NCBI GenBank assembly: GCA_040285745.1
Contig: JAUFOR010000002.1
Span: forward strand, 682,001 to 746,000
Length of the DNA: 64,000 bases
Reading direction: 5' to 3'
DNA from: Barthelona sp. PCE
Taxonomy: Eukaryota > Metamonada: BaSk clade
A program made the position numbers and the translations under genes. Shown here one piece after another: positions 9,583 through 18,563 of the stretch (position 1 is its first letter; each line of letters opens with the position of its first letter). The notes under the pieces are model-generated. The model searched no databases. It saw nothing but the letters and a program-made list of their open reading frames with translations, and was not told the origin of the DNA.

Positions 9583-10026
9583 ATGCAACCCCAAAACGTT
9601 GACCCTGAAGTCCAAAAAGGTATGTTTTCAACGCGCGCATCAATACGACAGTTGCATATTTCGATTGTTGATTAATCGCTTAATAACCTTAATACCCTTA
9701 ACTAACACCTTGTAGCAAATGAACTCCGTGAATTAGCATCATCCGCTGAGAAATTTTCTTCAAAACTTAAGGAGCTTTACAGAACCCGTAACGAGACAGA
9801 GTCTGTTATTCGCAGCTTGGAGAGAGTTCCCAGTGATCGTAAGAGTTTCAGGTTGCAAGGAGAGATCCTCGTTGAACAGCCTGCCGGCAAGTCATTGATC
9901 GACATGCAAGCTGAGGTTGTGATGATCAGCGAGACTATCAAAGCTGCTGAACAACAGTATCACGCCACAACAGAGAGAATCACAATGCTCACACAAAAGC
10001 ACAACCTCCAACTCAGAACCCAGTAG
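9583..10026 (+). CDS. PFDN2: prefoldin subunit 2 (two exons)
   Basis: Beta-type subunit of the prefoldin hexamer, which passes nascent actin and tubulin to the CCT chaperonin (CCT6 lies at 47-48.7 kb). The exons are 9583-9619 and 9716-10026, joined after 12 codons plus one base; the product is 115 residues. It has the family plan: an N-terminal coiled-coil helix, a short central hairpin around RKSFRLQGEILVEQ, and a C-terminal helix ending in TQKHNLQLR, like the human subunit's EKHNIRL. The intron is required: without it the frame lacks an ATG that would keep the first helix. The start ATG at 9583 is the first in exon 1. The gene is followed by eS12 on the same strand. Confidence 0.93.
9620..9715 (+). 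other. spliceosomal intron in prefoldin 2
   Basis: A 96-nt intron starting GTATGT and ending CTAACACCTTGTAG. The branch-like CTAAC lies about 10 nt before the 3' AG, an unusually short spacing. The intron interrupts codon 13 after its first base and contains in-frame stops. It is one of only two clear introns in 64 kb. Confidence 0.88.
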
Positions 10027-10390
10027 TGTTGACTGTATCATAATACCTCATCATCTTTCATCTATCGTAAGATAATGGTATATTGAAGAAATATAAATTT
10101 CAATAAAAAGTAACGCAGGTATTCTAGGTTTTTAATCAATAGAAGCATTTATTACATATGTCGCCTTAAACGTGCTTTTATTCCACTTTACAGTTGTTGA
10201 ATTATTGAAATATGCTTACCAGCCATAATACAAATTACTACCCTTTAAAAAATGTTTTCCATATGTTTACACTGGTAAACAACTATTTCATTACATATAC
10301 ATTTCAGTAGTGTATATTATGCTTAAGTAAAAGGTTTCAAAGTCCTTCTTTAAAGAATTTAACTTTGTTCTTTTTACTGAGGAATTTAGA
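10027..10390. other. intergenic between prefoldin 2 and eS12
   Basis: About 360 bp, AT-rich, with an AATAAA-like motif about 65 bp after the prefoldin stop that may serve 3'-end formation. Otherwise nothing is recognisable; it presumably holds the eS12 promoter. Confidence 0.5.
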
Positions 10391-10825
10391 ATGTCTGAAG
10401 GAGGTAATATCGAAAATCTTGAAACTATGGGTGCCGTCGAGGAGGAAATCACTCCCGAAGAGGTCATCAAGAGCTGTATCCACCACGCTCGTTGCGTTAA
10501 CGGTGCTCGTGCCGGTCTTCGTTCCGTCGTCAAGGCTCTCGACGCCCAAATCGCTCGTGTTTGCTTCTTAGCTTCCGATTGCGGTGTTCCTGAGTATGTT
10601 GCTCTCGTTACTGGTCTTGCCAAGCAGAACAACATCGCTCTCGACAGAACTCTCACTGCTGAGAACTTGGGTCTCTTCATGGGCTTCGCCAAATACGATG
10701 CCGCTTCCCAGAAGGCCCGTAAGGTCGTTTCTACTTCCAGTGTTGTTATCACTGACTTCGGTCGTCTCCCTGCCGAGAACCGTGAGCTCCTCACTGAGGT
10801 TGTTGGTGATGCCATTGAGTTCTAA
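10391..10825 (+). CDS. RPS12: 40S ribosomal protein eS12
   Basis: Small-subunit ribosomal protein of 144 residues, the normal length. The conserved core is visible: CIHHARCVNGARAGLRSVVK, then VCFLASDCGVPEYVALV, then a Lys/Gly-containing C-terminal part ending DAIEF. Codon choice is strongly biased to C/T-ending triplets (GCT, CGT, GTC, CTC), unlike the A/T-rich neighbours, as expected for a highly expressed gene; this also creates long but meaningless antisense frames. The ATG at 10391 is the first in frame. An ATAATAAAG motif lies about 20 bp past the stop. Confidence 0.96.
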   Translation: MSEGGNIENLETMGAVEEEITPEEVIKSCIHHARCVNGARAGLRSVVKALDAQIARVCFLASDCGVPEYVALVTGLAKQNNIALDRTLTAENLGLFMGFAKYDAASQKARKVVSTSSVVITDFGRLPAENRELLTEVVGDAIEF

Positions 10826-10889
10826 TTTTATGAATTTTGATTTATAATAAAGTGATTCTCTTTTTTTGACTTTTTTCATTGCATCATCC

Positions 10890-11168
10890 ATGGATCAGAT
10901 CCCCAACATTGTGGGCTTTGTATTTGACAAGCTTTTTAAGCATCGTGATCTTCCATATCTTTTTTTGCACACTATGGACTTCAAAGAGGCTAAAAATATA
11001 CTTAATATTAAATGCCACGTTCCCACGCCCAATCTAATCATGGAACGTTACCATAAAATGCTGTTTATTAATCATCCTGATCGTTCTGGTAGTGCTTTAA
11101 TCTCTCAGTTTATTAACACTGCTAAGGATTGTTTGTTATTGGGATCGGCCCTAAAACAAACACATTAG
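10890..11168 (+). CDS. Pam18/Tim14-like J-domain protein
   Basis: A 92-residue protein whose C-terminal ~60 residues form a degenerate J domain of the Pam18 (Tim14) type: EAKNILNIK, then a helix, then FINHPDRSGS with the HPD tripeptide that stimulates Hsp70, then NTAKDCLLLG. Pam18 is the J protein of the mitochondrial import motor and acts with mtHsp70 and Pam16 at Tim44. Usual homologues carry an N-terminal membrane anchor; here the ~35 residues before the domain are only mildly hydrophobic (PNIVGFVFDKLFKH) and no clear membrane helix is seen. The start at 10890 is the first ATG; the frame opens 64 bp after the eS12 stop. It supports the presence of a mitochondrion or mitochondrion-related organelle. 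Confidence 0.8.
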   Translation: MDQIPNIVGFVFDKLFKHRDLPYLFLHTMDFKEAKNILNIKCHVPTPNLIMERYHKMLFINHPDRSGSALISQFINTAKDCLLLGSALKQTH

Positions 11169-11337
11169 ATAGCAATTATTCGATCTTCAAAAAATATCCT
11201 TAGCATCACAGAGAACCAAATTAATTTAGTTGTTTAATACTGTAAATATCGTTTTATTTCAATATTCATTTCACACAATGTGAAAAGCATAATAACCGAT
11301 ATGACTGCGATCTGTTTGTGTGTACATGGCTCTTTGT

Positions 11338-11817
11338 TTAATCACTGACATCCTCCAACGTACCCTCGATATCGAAGCTAAGCTCTTCCTCTTCTTCCTC
11401 AACTATACCACCGTTATCTTCATCTTTGCTCTTGATGTTCAGGCCCATATTGAACTGAGATGGTCGAGGGAGACCATGACCAATGCGAGGTAGACCTGTT
11501 TTCTTCACACGTCCGATAATCTTGTCCTTACCGACTACTTGAGGATTCACATACGCATGGATCTGACCATATACACCGGTGCAGTCAAAACCAGCGTATT
11601 TTTCTAAACATTCTGCTCCTCCACGATGTCTAGCACGATACTCTGTAACATCAATGATGATTCCATCAACGATTGTCCAAAATCCTGTTTCCTCACTCCT
11701 GTGACGTGCTATTTCTTGTGTTGTGTACTCTGGAAGACTTTCGAAGTCGACATCTAAGTGAAACATAGGTAGCCCTGCTGCCCTTCTTTGCATCATTTCA
11801 AAGGGGTTAAAATTCAT
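11338..11817 (-). CDS. cytochrome b5-like heme-binding domain protein
   Basis: A 159-residue protein with one cytochrome b5 fold: YTTQEIARHR, WTIVDGIIIDVTEYRARHRGG, ECLEKYAGFDCTGVYGQIHAYV. The two axial histidines are expected in HRGG (usual HPGG) and in QIHAYV, and both are present. The C-terminal tail is acidic (a run of Glu) with no membrane anchor, so the protein is probably soluble. The ATG at 11817 (MNFNPFEMM) is chosen; a more upstream in-frame ATG would add an unlikely hydrophobic leader. Soluble b5-domain proteins act in electron transfer or heme binding; no partner reductase is nearby. The Pro to Arg change in the heme motif is unusual. Confidence 0.85.
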   Translation of the reverse strand: MNFNPFEMMQRRAAGLPMFHLDVDFESLPEYTTQEIARHRSEETGFWTIVDGIIIDVTEYRARHRGGAECLEKYAGFDCTGVYGQIHAYVNPQVVGKDKIIGRVKKTGLPRIGHGLPRPSQFNMGLNIKSKDEDNGGIVEEEEEELSFDIEGTLEDVSD

Positions 11818-12388
11818 CGTTCCAGTTAGTAAGCAAAGTGTAAAAGCTTTGCTAAAAGAAAGGGGAAGAAAAATTATAGTAGGTTGAAATCTCTTATTCA
11901 ACCTATATCAATGGATATCTTTTACTTTTACTGATAATTGGGCACATTTTGTCGGGTAAAATATATATACCTTTATAATTCACTTCTCCAAAATTTTGTT
12001 GTCTTGAATCCATATTCAACCCAAGTTATAATGGTTTTGGTTGTATTTGGCCCTTGTTTACCACAACTCTGCCAATGAGTGTATTGCAAACCTCTATTTT
12101 GAGTCTACAATACTACAGTTTATCGAATTGAAACTTCAAAGTGTTTAAACAGTTTAACAGTAAAAAATCATGCCCAAAGATCAAATTAATTCAACAAAAA
12201 ATCCAAAAGTGGTTGAGAATGGTATGATTCGTTAATGCGAAGTGCATAACGCTTTCCCTCTGATTTATTGGTGTAATTACGCACGGTATTTCTGTTGGTA
12301 TTGGTGGAAAGAGAGAATTAGAAAAAGGCTCTGCTAACACTTAATATCTCCTTTTTCTTTGATACAGCATCTTTCTTTTGTTGAAACA
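11818..12388. other. intergenic, divergent promoter region
   Basis: About 570 bp between the cytochrome b5 gene and the proteasome gene. AT-rich; no open frame of note and no RNA gene seen. A CTTTGATACAG motif just before the proteasome start resembles a 3' splice site, but no matching 5' exon was found. Confidence 0.5.
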
Positions 12389-13072
12389 ATGACACCGAAC
12401 TTCATGGAGACGCAAATGGCACATAATCATTCGAACGGGGCACGTGTTCAACCCGATACTATGCAAAAACAGAAAACGGGCACTACCGTCATGGCTTTCT
12501 GCGGAGATGGCGTTTTGGTTTTGGCCTGCGACAGTCGTACCAGTCAAGGAAGCTACATTGCCAATAGATGTTCATTTAAAATCGAAACAATCAGTCCCTC
12601 TATGTCTTTGCTGCGTTCCGGTGCCACTGCGCACACCCAGTACGCTGCAGAGTATCTGAGGACGAATATTCACTACAGAGAGCTTTTAGACAGCGAGAAA
12701 CCATGCGTTAAACACACAGCCGCCATTTTACGAAACTTTTTATATGAGAACAGACAATACTTGCAGGGTGCAATCATCCTCGGTGGTGTCGATGATGAGG
12801 GTCCGCATGTGTACCAAATTCCACTGGGAGGCGCGCTTCTTGAACGCGATATAGCCGTTGGTGGTTCTGGAAGTGTTTTTATCTCTGCCTTTATCGATGA
12901 GCATTACAGAGAGGGTATGAACAAGGAGGATGCGATCGACTTCGCAAAGGCTGCCGTTACACATGCCATGAGCAGAGATGGTTCATCTGGTGGTGTTGTA
13001 AGGATTAGGACAATTGACTTAGAAGGCAAATCTGAAGACTACACATTCACAGGGGATGAGGTCCGCCAGTAA
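12389..13072 (+). CDS. PSMB6: 20S proteasome subunit beta-1 (caspase-like site)
   Basis: Catalytic beta subunit of the 20S proteasome, 227 residues including a propeptide of about 30. Autocleavage is expected at TG|TTVMAF, leaving Thr1. ADSRT-type Asp17 (LACDSRTSQGSYIANR) and a basic residue before the Lys33 region are seen, then SDGSSGG-type residues (MSRDGSSGGVVRI). SYIANR, LLRSGATAHTQ (with the Arg that gives acidic-residue preference) and IAVGGSGSVFI match beta-1 (PRE3/PSMB6), not beta-2 or beta-5. The ATG at 12389 is the first in frame. BRX1 follows 91 bp downstream on the same strand. Confidence 0.94.
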   Translation: MTPNFMETQMAHNHSNGARVQPDTMQKQKTGTTVMAFCGDGVLVLACDSRTSQGSYIANRCSFKIETISPSMSLLRSGATAHTQYAAEYLRTNIHYRELLDSEKPCVKHTAAILRNFLYENRQYLQGAIILGGVDDEGPHVYQIPLGGALLERDIAVGGSGSVFISAFIDEHYREGMNKEDAIDFAKAAVTHAMSRDGSSGGVVRIRTIDLEGKSEDYTFTGDEVRQ

Positions 13073-13163
13073 TACACCTCTTTTGTTAGTAAAAATGTGA
13101 ATCTTTTGTGCGAAAAAATTGTAAAACTTTTTTTTACCCATATAGCACTACATAACACTACAA

Positions 13164-13949
13164 ATGAAAGTAGACCGTGCAATTCCACGCCAAAAAACGC
13201 TTCTGTGCACATCTAGGGGTGTCACTCATGCAGTTCGTCATCTTGTGAAGGATCTTCACGCTCTCTTGCCTCACGCTAAGAAGGAATCTAAACTGCCCAA
13301 GAACGAAGGAATCCCTGCGCTTATCGATATCTGTCAGTTACGTAATTGCCAAAACGCATTATATTTTGAAGTCAGGAAGAGACAAGACGTATATCTTTGG
13401 CTTTCTCGTTGTCCAACAGGCCCCTCCATCAAGTTCCAGGTTCACAACATCCATACGAGTGGTGAAACTCACTTTACAGGCAACTGTCTTCTTGGCAGTC
13501 GACCCATGTTAGTTTTCGACGGTGCATTTGACAGCGCACCCCACTTGCACTTGACCAAGCAAATGCTCATGTATGCGTTCGGTGTACCACAAAACGAGCC
13601 AGGTAGCAAGCCATTCGTCGATCATATTCTCTCTTTTCACATTGTCGATAACATGATCCACTTCAGAAACTACCAGATCTCAACCATTGAGGGTAGCGAG
13701 CCCGAACTCATTGAGATTGGTCCCCGTTTCACCCTTGAATACATCAAGCTTTTCGAGGGCTCTTTCGGTGGTAATTGTCTGATGATTAACGAGAGCTGGG
13801 TCTCCCCCAATGAAGTACGCCGCATCGTCCGTCAGGAGTATGCTGATAAGTACGTTACAAGGACAGAAAACAACCGTAAGTATGCTAAAAAACATGCTGG
13901 TATTCAATTTTCAGAGGATCAAATCAAAAAGGTTTTTTCTTTGCGATAA
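13164..13949 (+). CDS. BRX1: Brix-domain ribosome biogenesis protein BRX1
   Basis: A 261-residue Brix-domain protein acting in early 60S assembly in the nucleolus. The order is typical: SRGVTHAVRHLVKDLHALLPH, NEGIPALIDICQLRNCQNALYFEVRK, WLSRCPTGPSIKFQVHNIHT, GSRPMLVFDGAFD, VDHILSFHIVDNMIHFRNYQI, then FTLEYIKLFEGSFGG. The last block and the C-terminal YA-rich helix fit BRX1 rather than RPF1, IMP4 or PPAN. Length is near the yeast protein's core. The start ATG at 13164 is the first in frame. It converges on the long gene ending at 14007. Confidence 0.93.
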   Translation: MKVDRAIPRQKTLLCTSRGVTHAVRHLVKDLHALLPHAKKESKLPKNEGIPALIDICQLRNCQNALYFEVRKRQDVYLWLSRCPTGPSIKFQVHNIHTSGETHFTGNCLLGSRPMLVFDGAFDSAPHLHLTKQMLMYAFGVPQNEPGSKPFVDHILSFHIVDNMIHFRNYQISTIEGSEPELIEIGPRFTLEYIKLFEGSFGGNCLMINESWVSPNEVRRIVRQEYADKYVTRTENNRKYAKKHAGIQFSEDQIKKVFSLR

Positions 13950-14006
13950 AACGTGACAGAATCATTTAAAACATTTATTTACAGTAAAAAAGCTATTAAC
14001 AATTAA

Positions 14007-16706
14007 TTATAGTTGAATATCTTGAGCATCAACGTAACGGTAAAAATCAAAACCCTTGTTGATGGTCAAGTTATAGACGGCACATTTCTCGACAATCTCA
14101 TCAATTACGCTCTCCACGTCCTCGCCCTCGAAAAACTGGAGACCGCGAAGCCAGCCAATTGCTCCAACAATCACTCCCTCGATTGCATAGGAAAGATTAA
14201 CTTGAAGCAACTTACTCGCCTCCATGTAATTTTGGAGTCGTTGATCGAGCCCAGCAAACATAGAACGCTTTGAATCCAGCTCTGTATCGTTGAATGGTTT
14301 GAACAAAAGCGCATTAGCGGTCTGAACCAAGTGGCTGCGGAAGAAAGCGTTATTAACGCGGTGACCAAATCTAATCGCCTGCATCACGTCGCCCATGAGC
14401 AAACACTGTTGTGAGAGCTCCAAATCAGTCGCGGTGACCTCTTGTTTATCTAAAACAATAGTGTTGGTGTGAGTGATTCCACCGAGCATCGTTCGCTTCA
14501 GCAAACCATCGGATATGAGCGTGTCGATTGCCTGGGACCATGAAAGCTCGTTCATGTCAGACAACGTAGATAGGAGGGCTGGGGTGATGTTTGAAAGGTA
14601 AGCCCGCAGACGATCTGTTATATCTCTTGCCAAGGAGTTAAGCCCGTTAACAACGTGCTGACCCGGTTCACTTAGCGCATCGTGCAGCTTAGAGGTGCTG
14701 TGGACCTTGAGCAACATAGAAATACACTGTGACAAGAGCTTAGGGGTAGCTCTTGCAACGCTCACTATAGGCTCGACGGCGACGGCGACAACCTGCATTT
14801 TATCAACGTGTGCGTTGATGGCGTCAAGAACGAGCTCGCCGTACAAGCCGGCCTCTCCATGGGCGACCAAACCTTTGAGAGCCTCGGCAACGACTGATGG
14901 CATATCGTCTCTGAGAAACACATGTGATGCGACTGCGGCAGCCATTCGGGCGCGCACAGCTTCGTCGCGGTGATTAAGAACAGACATAACGATTGAATCG
15001 TCAAGAAGAGAGGGAGGGCACTTCTGTAACAGAAGGACAAAATCCTCATCGCTAAGCTCCTGCAGAATAGAAACATCGTGTAGGACGACAGCAGCGGCGG
15101 CGTTGGGCTCTGGATGCTTATGCGCCAACAACCAGCAGTACTGCTTTGCAGTAAAACGATCATCATCGCTGATAAGAGTGCCCAGTCTGTGAACCATAGA
15201 CAAAACAGCAGGTCCATTGAGGAGGGCGAATACTGTATCGTGGGACAAGAAGAATGGCAGAAGGAGCTTGCAGGGAAGCGTGGATCTATCTAACAACAGG
15301 AAACATGTTGTGATCTCAACCATATCGACTTCGAGCTGAGACAAAGACTCAAAGATATGTGACAGGCCACGAGATGCTGCGACAGTGAGTTCATGGACGC
15401 TACGAACAGTGTTGCCGATTTCTGTCAAAAAAGTTGCAATGTTACCATGTGTCTTCATGACGATCGCAATGACCTCGTAGAATAGCTCAGTGTCTATGTA
15501 ACCGTGCAGAATTGCAACTGTGCATGCCCTTACCAGACAAACAGCTAGCTGGAAGGTAGGGGTGATGGCTTTATCGCCATAGATGAACGAACACGTTTCT
15601 CTCAGAAGGCTCACAATTTCCTGCTCTGTGGCGTCGCCCGACGGACCGTCAATGACAAACGAACGCATAGCGGTCTCTACCTTGGGGAGCAGGAACTTCT
15701 TGATACCGTGAGGACCAAGAACGGGGAGGAGTGCCTTGAGCAACGCTGTCATGTCGTAGTCAACCGTCACAAGAGCATGGAGGGACTCACTGTGAGGTAG
15801 ATACTCGAGACATGTCTGTAAACAGCGCATGGCTTCGATATCGTTGGCCTCAGTAAGGGTCGTCTCGTTTGTGACCAAAGAAACTGTAAAGAGTGGAGCG
15901 AGGTGTGCTGCACAGTGCTCAGTAAGCTTAAATGACTGGGAGAGCAACAAAAAAGCAGAAAAAGCATCGCAAAAAACAAGGGCTTTCTCCTTAGTGTGAG
16001 GGACCAATGAAACGATCTTGTTAACAACGCCTCTCTTGTGGGCGTGGGCAAGGAGCTCACCGATGATCTCAACGTCCTCTGTGTTCAAAAGCGCACGAAT
16101 GGGCTCACTAGACTCCAAGTCAAAAAACATGCCAAACAGTTGGTAGATCTTATCTCTCAACACTGAGCCCGACGGCGATTTCACCAGGAGCCCGATGAGG
16201 GAATCTATTGAAATTACAAGTGGTGTTTCGGTGTGGAGATTCCCCGATAAAGATGGTAAGTCAAAGATAAAGTGTTGGAGGCAGTTAATCATCTCCAGTA
16301 GGTTTTCGCGGCGGGAGTCGCTGAGATGAGGATGGAAAACACATGAAAAGAAAAGATGCATATCCTTTGTGAAGAAATTAATCACATTCTCAAATTCTGG
16401 CTTAGTTATGATCACAGAAATCTTTGGTGCATTGCGGAACATACGGAAAGACTTCTGAAAAAGTCTTAAAATAGAGCTAACAGTCTGTTCCTTGGCGTAA
16501 TGCGTAATGAACTCCAGGTTGAAAGACTGGACCAAATTCTCGTAGAACGAGATGATGACGGGGATAAACTCAACCAAGGGTAAGGTTCCTTGTGTAAAAG
16601 CTTTGCAGGCCTCATAGTAATTGTTAAAGATTTTCTCTGAAGCCTCACACTGCGCTACAAGGTCCTGAGACTGATATCCAACCGAGTCATCGGCAAAAAC
16701 TGACAT
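14007..16706 (-). CDS. large helical-repeat protein, unknown
   Basis: About 900 residues, almost entirely alpha-helical in character, with alternating leucine-rich helices like a HEAT/ARM solenoid (for example residues ~600-760, with many A/V/L helices). No signal peptide, membrane span or catalytic motif is seen, and I do not recognise the family; a trafficking, transport or scaffold role would suit the fold but is not shown. Start is ambiguous: ATG at 16706 (MSVFADDSV) is chosen. An upstream in-frame ATG at 16811 would add 35 residues, but it sits directly on GTAAGT. A spliced version in which ATGAATG joins to the bases after TATGTCAG (3' splice at about 16703) would also stay in frame. Confidence 0.8.
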   Translation of the reverse strand: MSVFADDSVGYQSQDLVAQCEASEKIFNNYYEACKAFTQGTLPLVEFIPVIISFYENLVQSFNLEFITHYAKEQTVSSILRLFQKSFRMFRNAPKISVIITKPEFENVINFFTKDMHLFFSCVFHPHLSDSRRENLLEMINCLQHFIFDLPSLSGNLHTETPLVISIDSLIGLLVKSPSGSVLRDKIYQLFGMFFDLESSEPIRALLNTEDVEIIGELLAHAHKRGVVNKIVSLVPHTKEKALVFCDAFSAFLLLSQSFKLTEHCAAHLAPLFTVSLVTNETTLTEANDIEAMRCLQTCLEYLPHSESLHALVTVDYDMTALLKALLPVLGPHGIKKFLLPKVETAMRSFVIDGPSGDATEQEIVSLLRETCSFIYGDKAITPTFQLAVCLVRACTVAILHGYIDTELFYEVIAIVMKTHGNIATFLTEIGNTVRSVHELTVAASRGLSHIFESLSQLEVDMVEITTCFLLLDRSTLPCKLLLPFFLSHDTVFALLNGPAVLSMVHRLGTLISDDDRFTAKQYCWLLAHKHPEPNAAAAVVLHDVSILQELSDEDFVLLLQKCPPSLLDDSIVMSVLNHRDEAVRARMAAAVASHVFLRDDMPSVVAEALKGLVAHGEAGLYGELVLDAINAHVDKMQVVAVAVEPIVSVARATPKLLSQCISMLLKVHSTSKLHDALSEPGQHVVNGLNSLARDITDRLRAYLSNITPALLSTLSDMNELSWSQAIDTLISDGLLKRTMLGGITHTNTIVLDKQEVTATDLELSQQCLLMGDVMQAIRFGHRVNNAFFRSHLVQTANALLFKPFNDTELDSKRSMFAGLDQRLQNYMEASKLLQVNLSYAIEGVIVGAIGWLRGLQFFEGEDVESVIDEIVEKCAVYNLTINKGFDFYRYVDAQDIQL

Positions 16707-16977
16707 AAAATTAGGGATCGGAGTTTGTATGGGTAAAAAATGGTTATTCAACAATCTTTGTTTGACACAGGTTTGAAGCATATAAAATGTATCGCATGTG
16801 CTACTTACCATTCATTCTATATATACAATATGCTTTCAAACATCAAGAATGAGTTAAATAAAAGCCGTAATCTACCATATCTTAAAACCATCTAAGGTGA
16901 GTTGTCTGCATCTACCAAACCAGGTTATCTATTTAAGTCACAGAATTCTATCGTTTTATGAAGTAAACCCCCATATC

Positions 16978-17838
16978 ATGAGCACTTGCCAGATACTTTC
17001 CGTGTGCAGGCAGTTAGATGTCAGTTTGCTCACGTATAACAAGGATATGACTAATTTACTGGTTTTCAAAGAAGGATCCTATGTTTTAGTCCATTTAGAA
17101 GCCTTTGTTTACCAAACACACTACTTTTTAGAGTTCCTTGATGTCTATTCTGAGTGCACATTCAACCAAAATCATGTCACCCTCGTAGGTTTAAATAGTT
17201 TTGCAGTTTTTTCTCTTTCTGGCCAGAGAGTTTTCTTTTCCGAAAAAAGGTATGACGAATGTTGCGTTTTATCCCCTTGCACCTACATTTTGAGGAAATC
17301 CACCACACATTTTGTTTTTTTAGAAATTGAAGGAGAAACTCATCAAATGAAAGAGTTAACATTCTCTCATGATGTTTATGCAACCATGCACCATGAAATC
17401 ACAGGAAATACAATACTTTTTGGGAATGATTGTGCCTATTTAGTACGTATTAACCCAGAAAAGAAATTTGTTATATTAGATTCCATAAACATTACATTAA
17501 ACCCTAAAGAACGCATGAGATTCATCAGAGATGAGCTGCTGGTTATTACAGAGAAAAGTTTTATCTTCTACAAAATAGATGATCGGTCATTAAGTTTAAG
17601 CTTTGAGAAAGCACTTGATTTTAATGTCAGAATAATAGATGATGTAACAGTGATACCTTACTTGGACCCTTACTTGGCCCTGCAGAATGAAGAAGATGGT
17701 ACAATTACGCTTTACAAAAGATGCATGGAGAATTTTTTGGTTTACACGAAATTTACTGCTGGATCTATTGAAGATGGTTATTTTGTTGTGCTTCGTATTG
17801 TTCCTCCCTCTATTATCCATCCTGATAGCAATAAATAA
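16978..17838 (+). CDS. hypothetical protein, beta-rich
   Basis: A 286-residue protein starting at the first ATG (MSTCQILSV). Short alternating hydrophobic strands and turns over the whole length suggest a beta-propeller-like or other beta fold, but no WD signature is present. There is no signal peptide or membrane helix. The codons before the ATG stay open back to 16897, where the sequence reads AAGGTGAGT, a possible 5' splice site, so a 5' untranslated or short coding exon cannot be excluded. I do not recognise the family. Confidence 0.7.
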   Translation: MSTCQILSVCRQLDVSLLTYNKDMTNLLVFKEGSYVLVHLEAFVYQTHYFLEFLDVYSECTFNQNHVTLVGLNSFAVFSLSGQRVFFSEKRYDECCVLSPCTYILRKSTTHFVFLEIEGETHQMKELTFSHDVYATMHHEITGNTILFGNDCAYLVRINPEKKFVILDSINITLNPKERMRFIRDELLVITEKSFIFYKIDDRSLSLSFEKALDFNVRIIDDVTVIPYLDPYLALQNEEDGTITLYKRCMENFLVYTKFTAGSIEDGYFVVLRIVPPSIIHPDSNK

Positions 17839-18137
17839 TCTATAGTTATGCATTCCAGAATAACATCTCTATTAATTAATATCAGAACGAATTAAGCATA
17901 ATTACTAGCATAGATGTTATAAGAACCTGTCTATTATAGTAAAAATTCTTAATTGCAGTTGATAGATATGGAATTGAAATTTCTTTCATCCTATCTTTTC
18001 AAAATGTATTTTAAAATGCTATGAGATGATATGTTCTTGATTTTTTTCAGTGTGAATTATAAACATCAGCATTGAATATTTATCAGGTTCTGTTTTCTTA
18101 TTTTATCCTCGTTTCAGCAATTTTTTTATTGCGCGCT
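17839..18137. other. intergenic, AT-rich
   Basis: About 300 bp with T-rich tracts. TTTTTTTCAGTG and TCGTTTCAGC near the downstream start look like 3' splice sites, but no convincing upstream exon is visible. Confidence 0.45.
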
Positions 18138-18545
18138 ATGCCTGAACATGTTCAAGTACCAAGGTTTGTCATCGATAGAATTGAACAAATGACAAACGAT
18201 ATTATAGAAGGGGATTTTTTCAAGCAAATGGATGAAAATGACCAAAAGATTATGAAAGATAGAGTGAAGGCGTTCCGCAACCAGTGCATCTATGCCATTG
18301 CAAACAACGAAGATATATCATTCATCGATGAACCTACCAGGGCGCTTGATTCATTTAATACACGTATTATGGACATTAACCAGGAACTACTGTCACTTTT
18401 GTCGAACAAAGGTGCCCCTGGTGGTGTGCCTGATGCTCCAACTAATGTGCAAATAAGAATGCCTGATCTGATGGAGGTAAATGAAGCTATAGTTAAACGT
18501 ATCCCAAGTTTAGATGTGGAAATCATGGAGGATGTATATTTCTAA
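18138..18545 (+). CDS. small hypothetical helical protein
   Basis: A 135-residue protein beginning at ATG 18138 (MPEHVQVP). It is acidic and helical, with charged amphipathic segments at residues ~10-50 and ~70-95 and a Gly/Pro linker (NKGAPGGVPDAPTN) before a final short helix. The build is like a small subunit of a larger complex, but no family is recognised. It converges on the COMMD-like gene with 18 bp between stops. Confidence 0.65.
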   Translation: MPEHVQVPRFVIDRIEQMTNDIIEGDFFKQMDENDQKIMKDRVKAFRNQCIYAIANNEDISFIDEPTRALDSFNTRIMDINQELLSLLSNKGAPGGVPDAPTNVQIRMPDLMEVNEAIVKRIPSLDVEIMEDVYF

Positions 18546-18563
18546 CCATTTAAATCTATTTTA

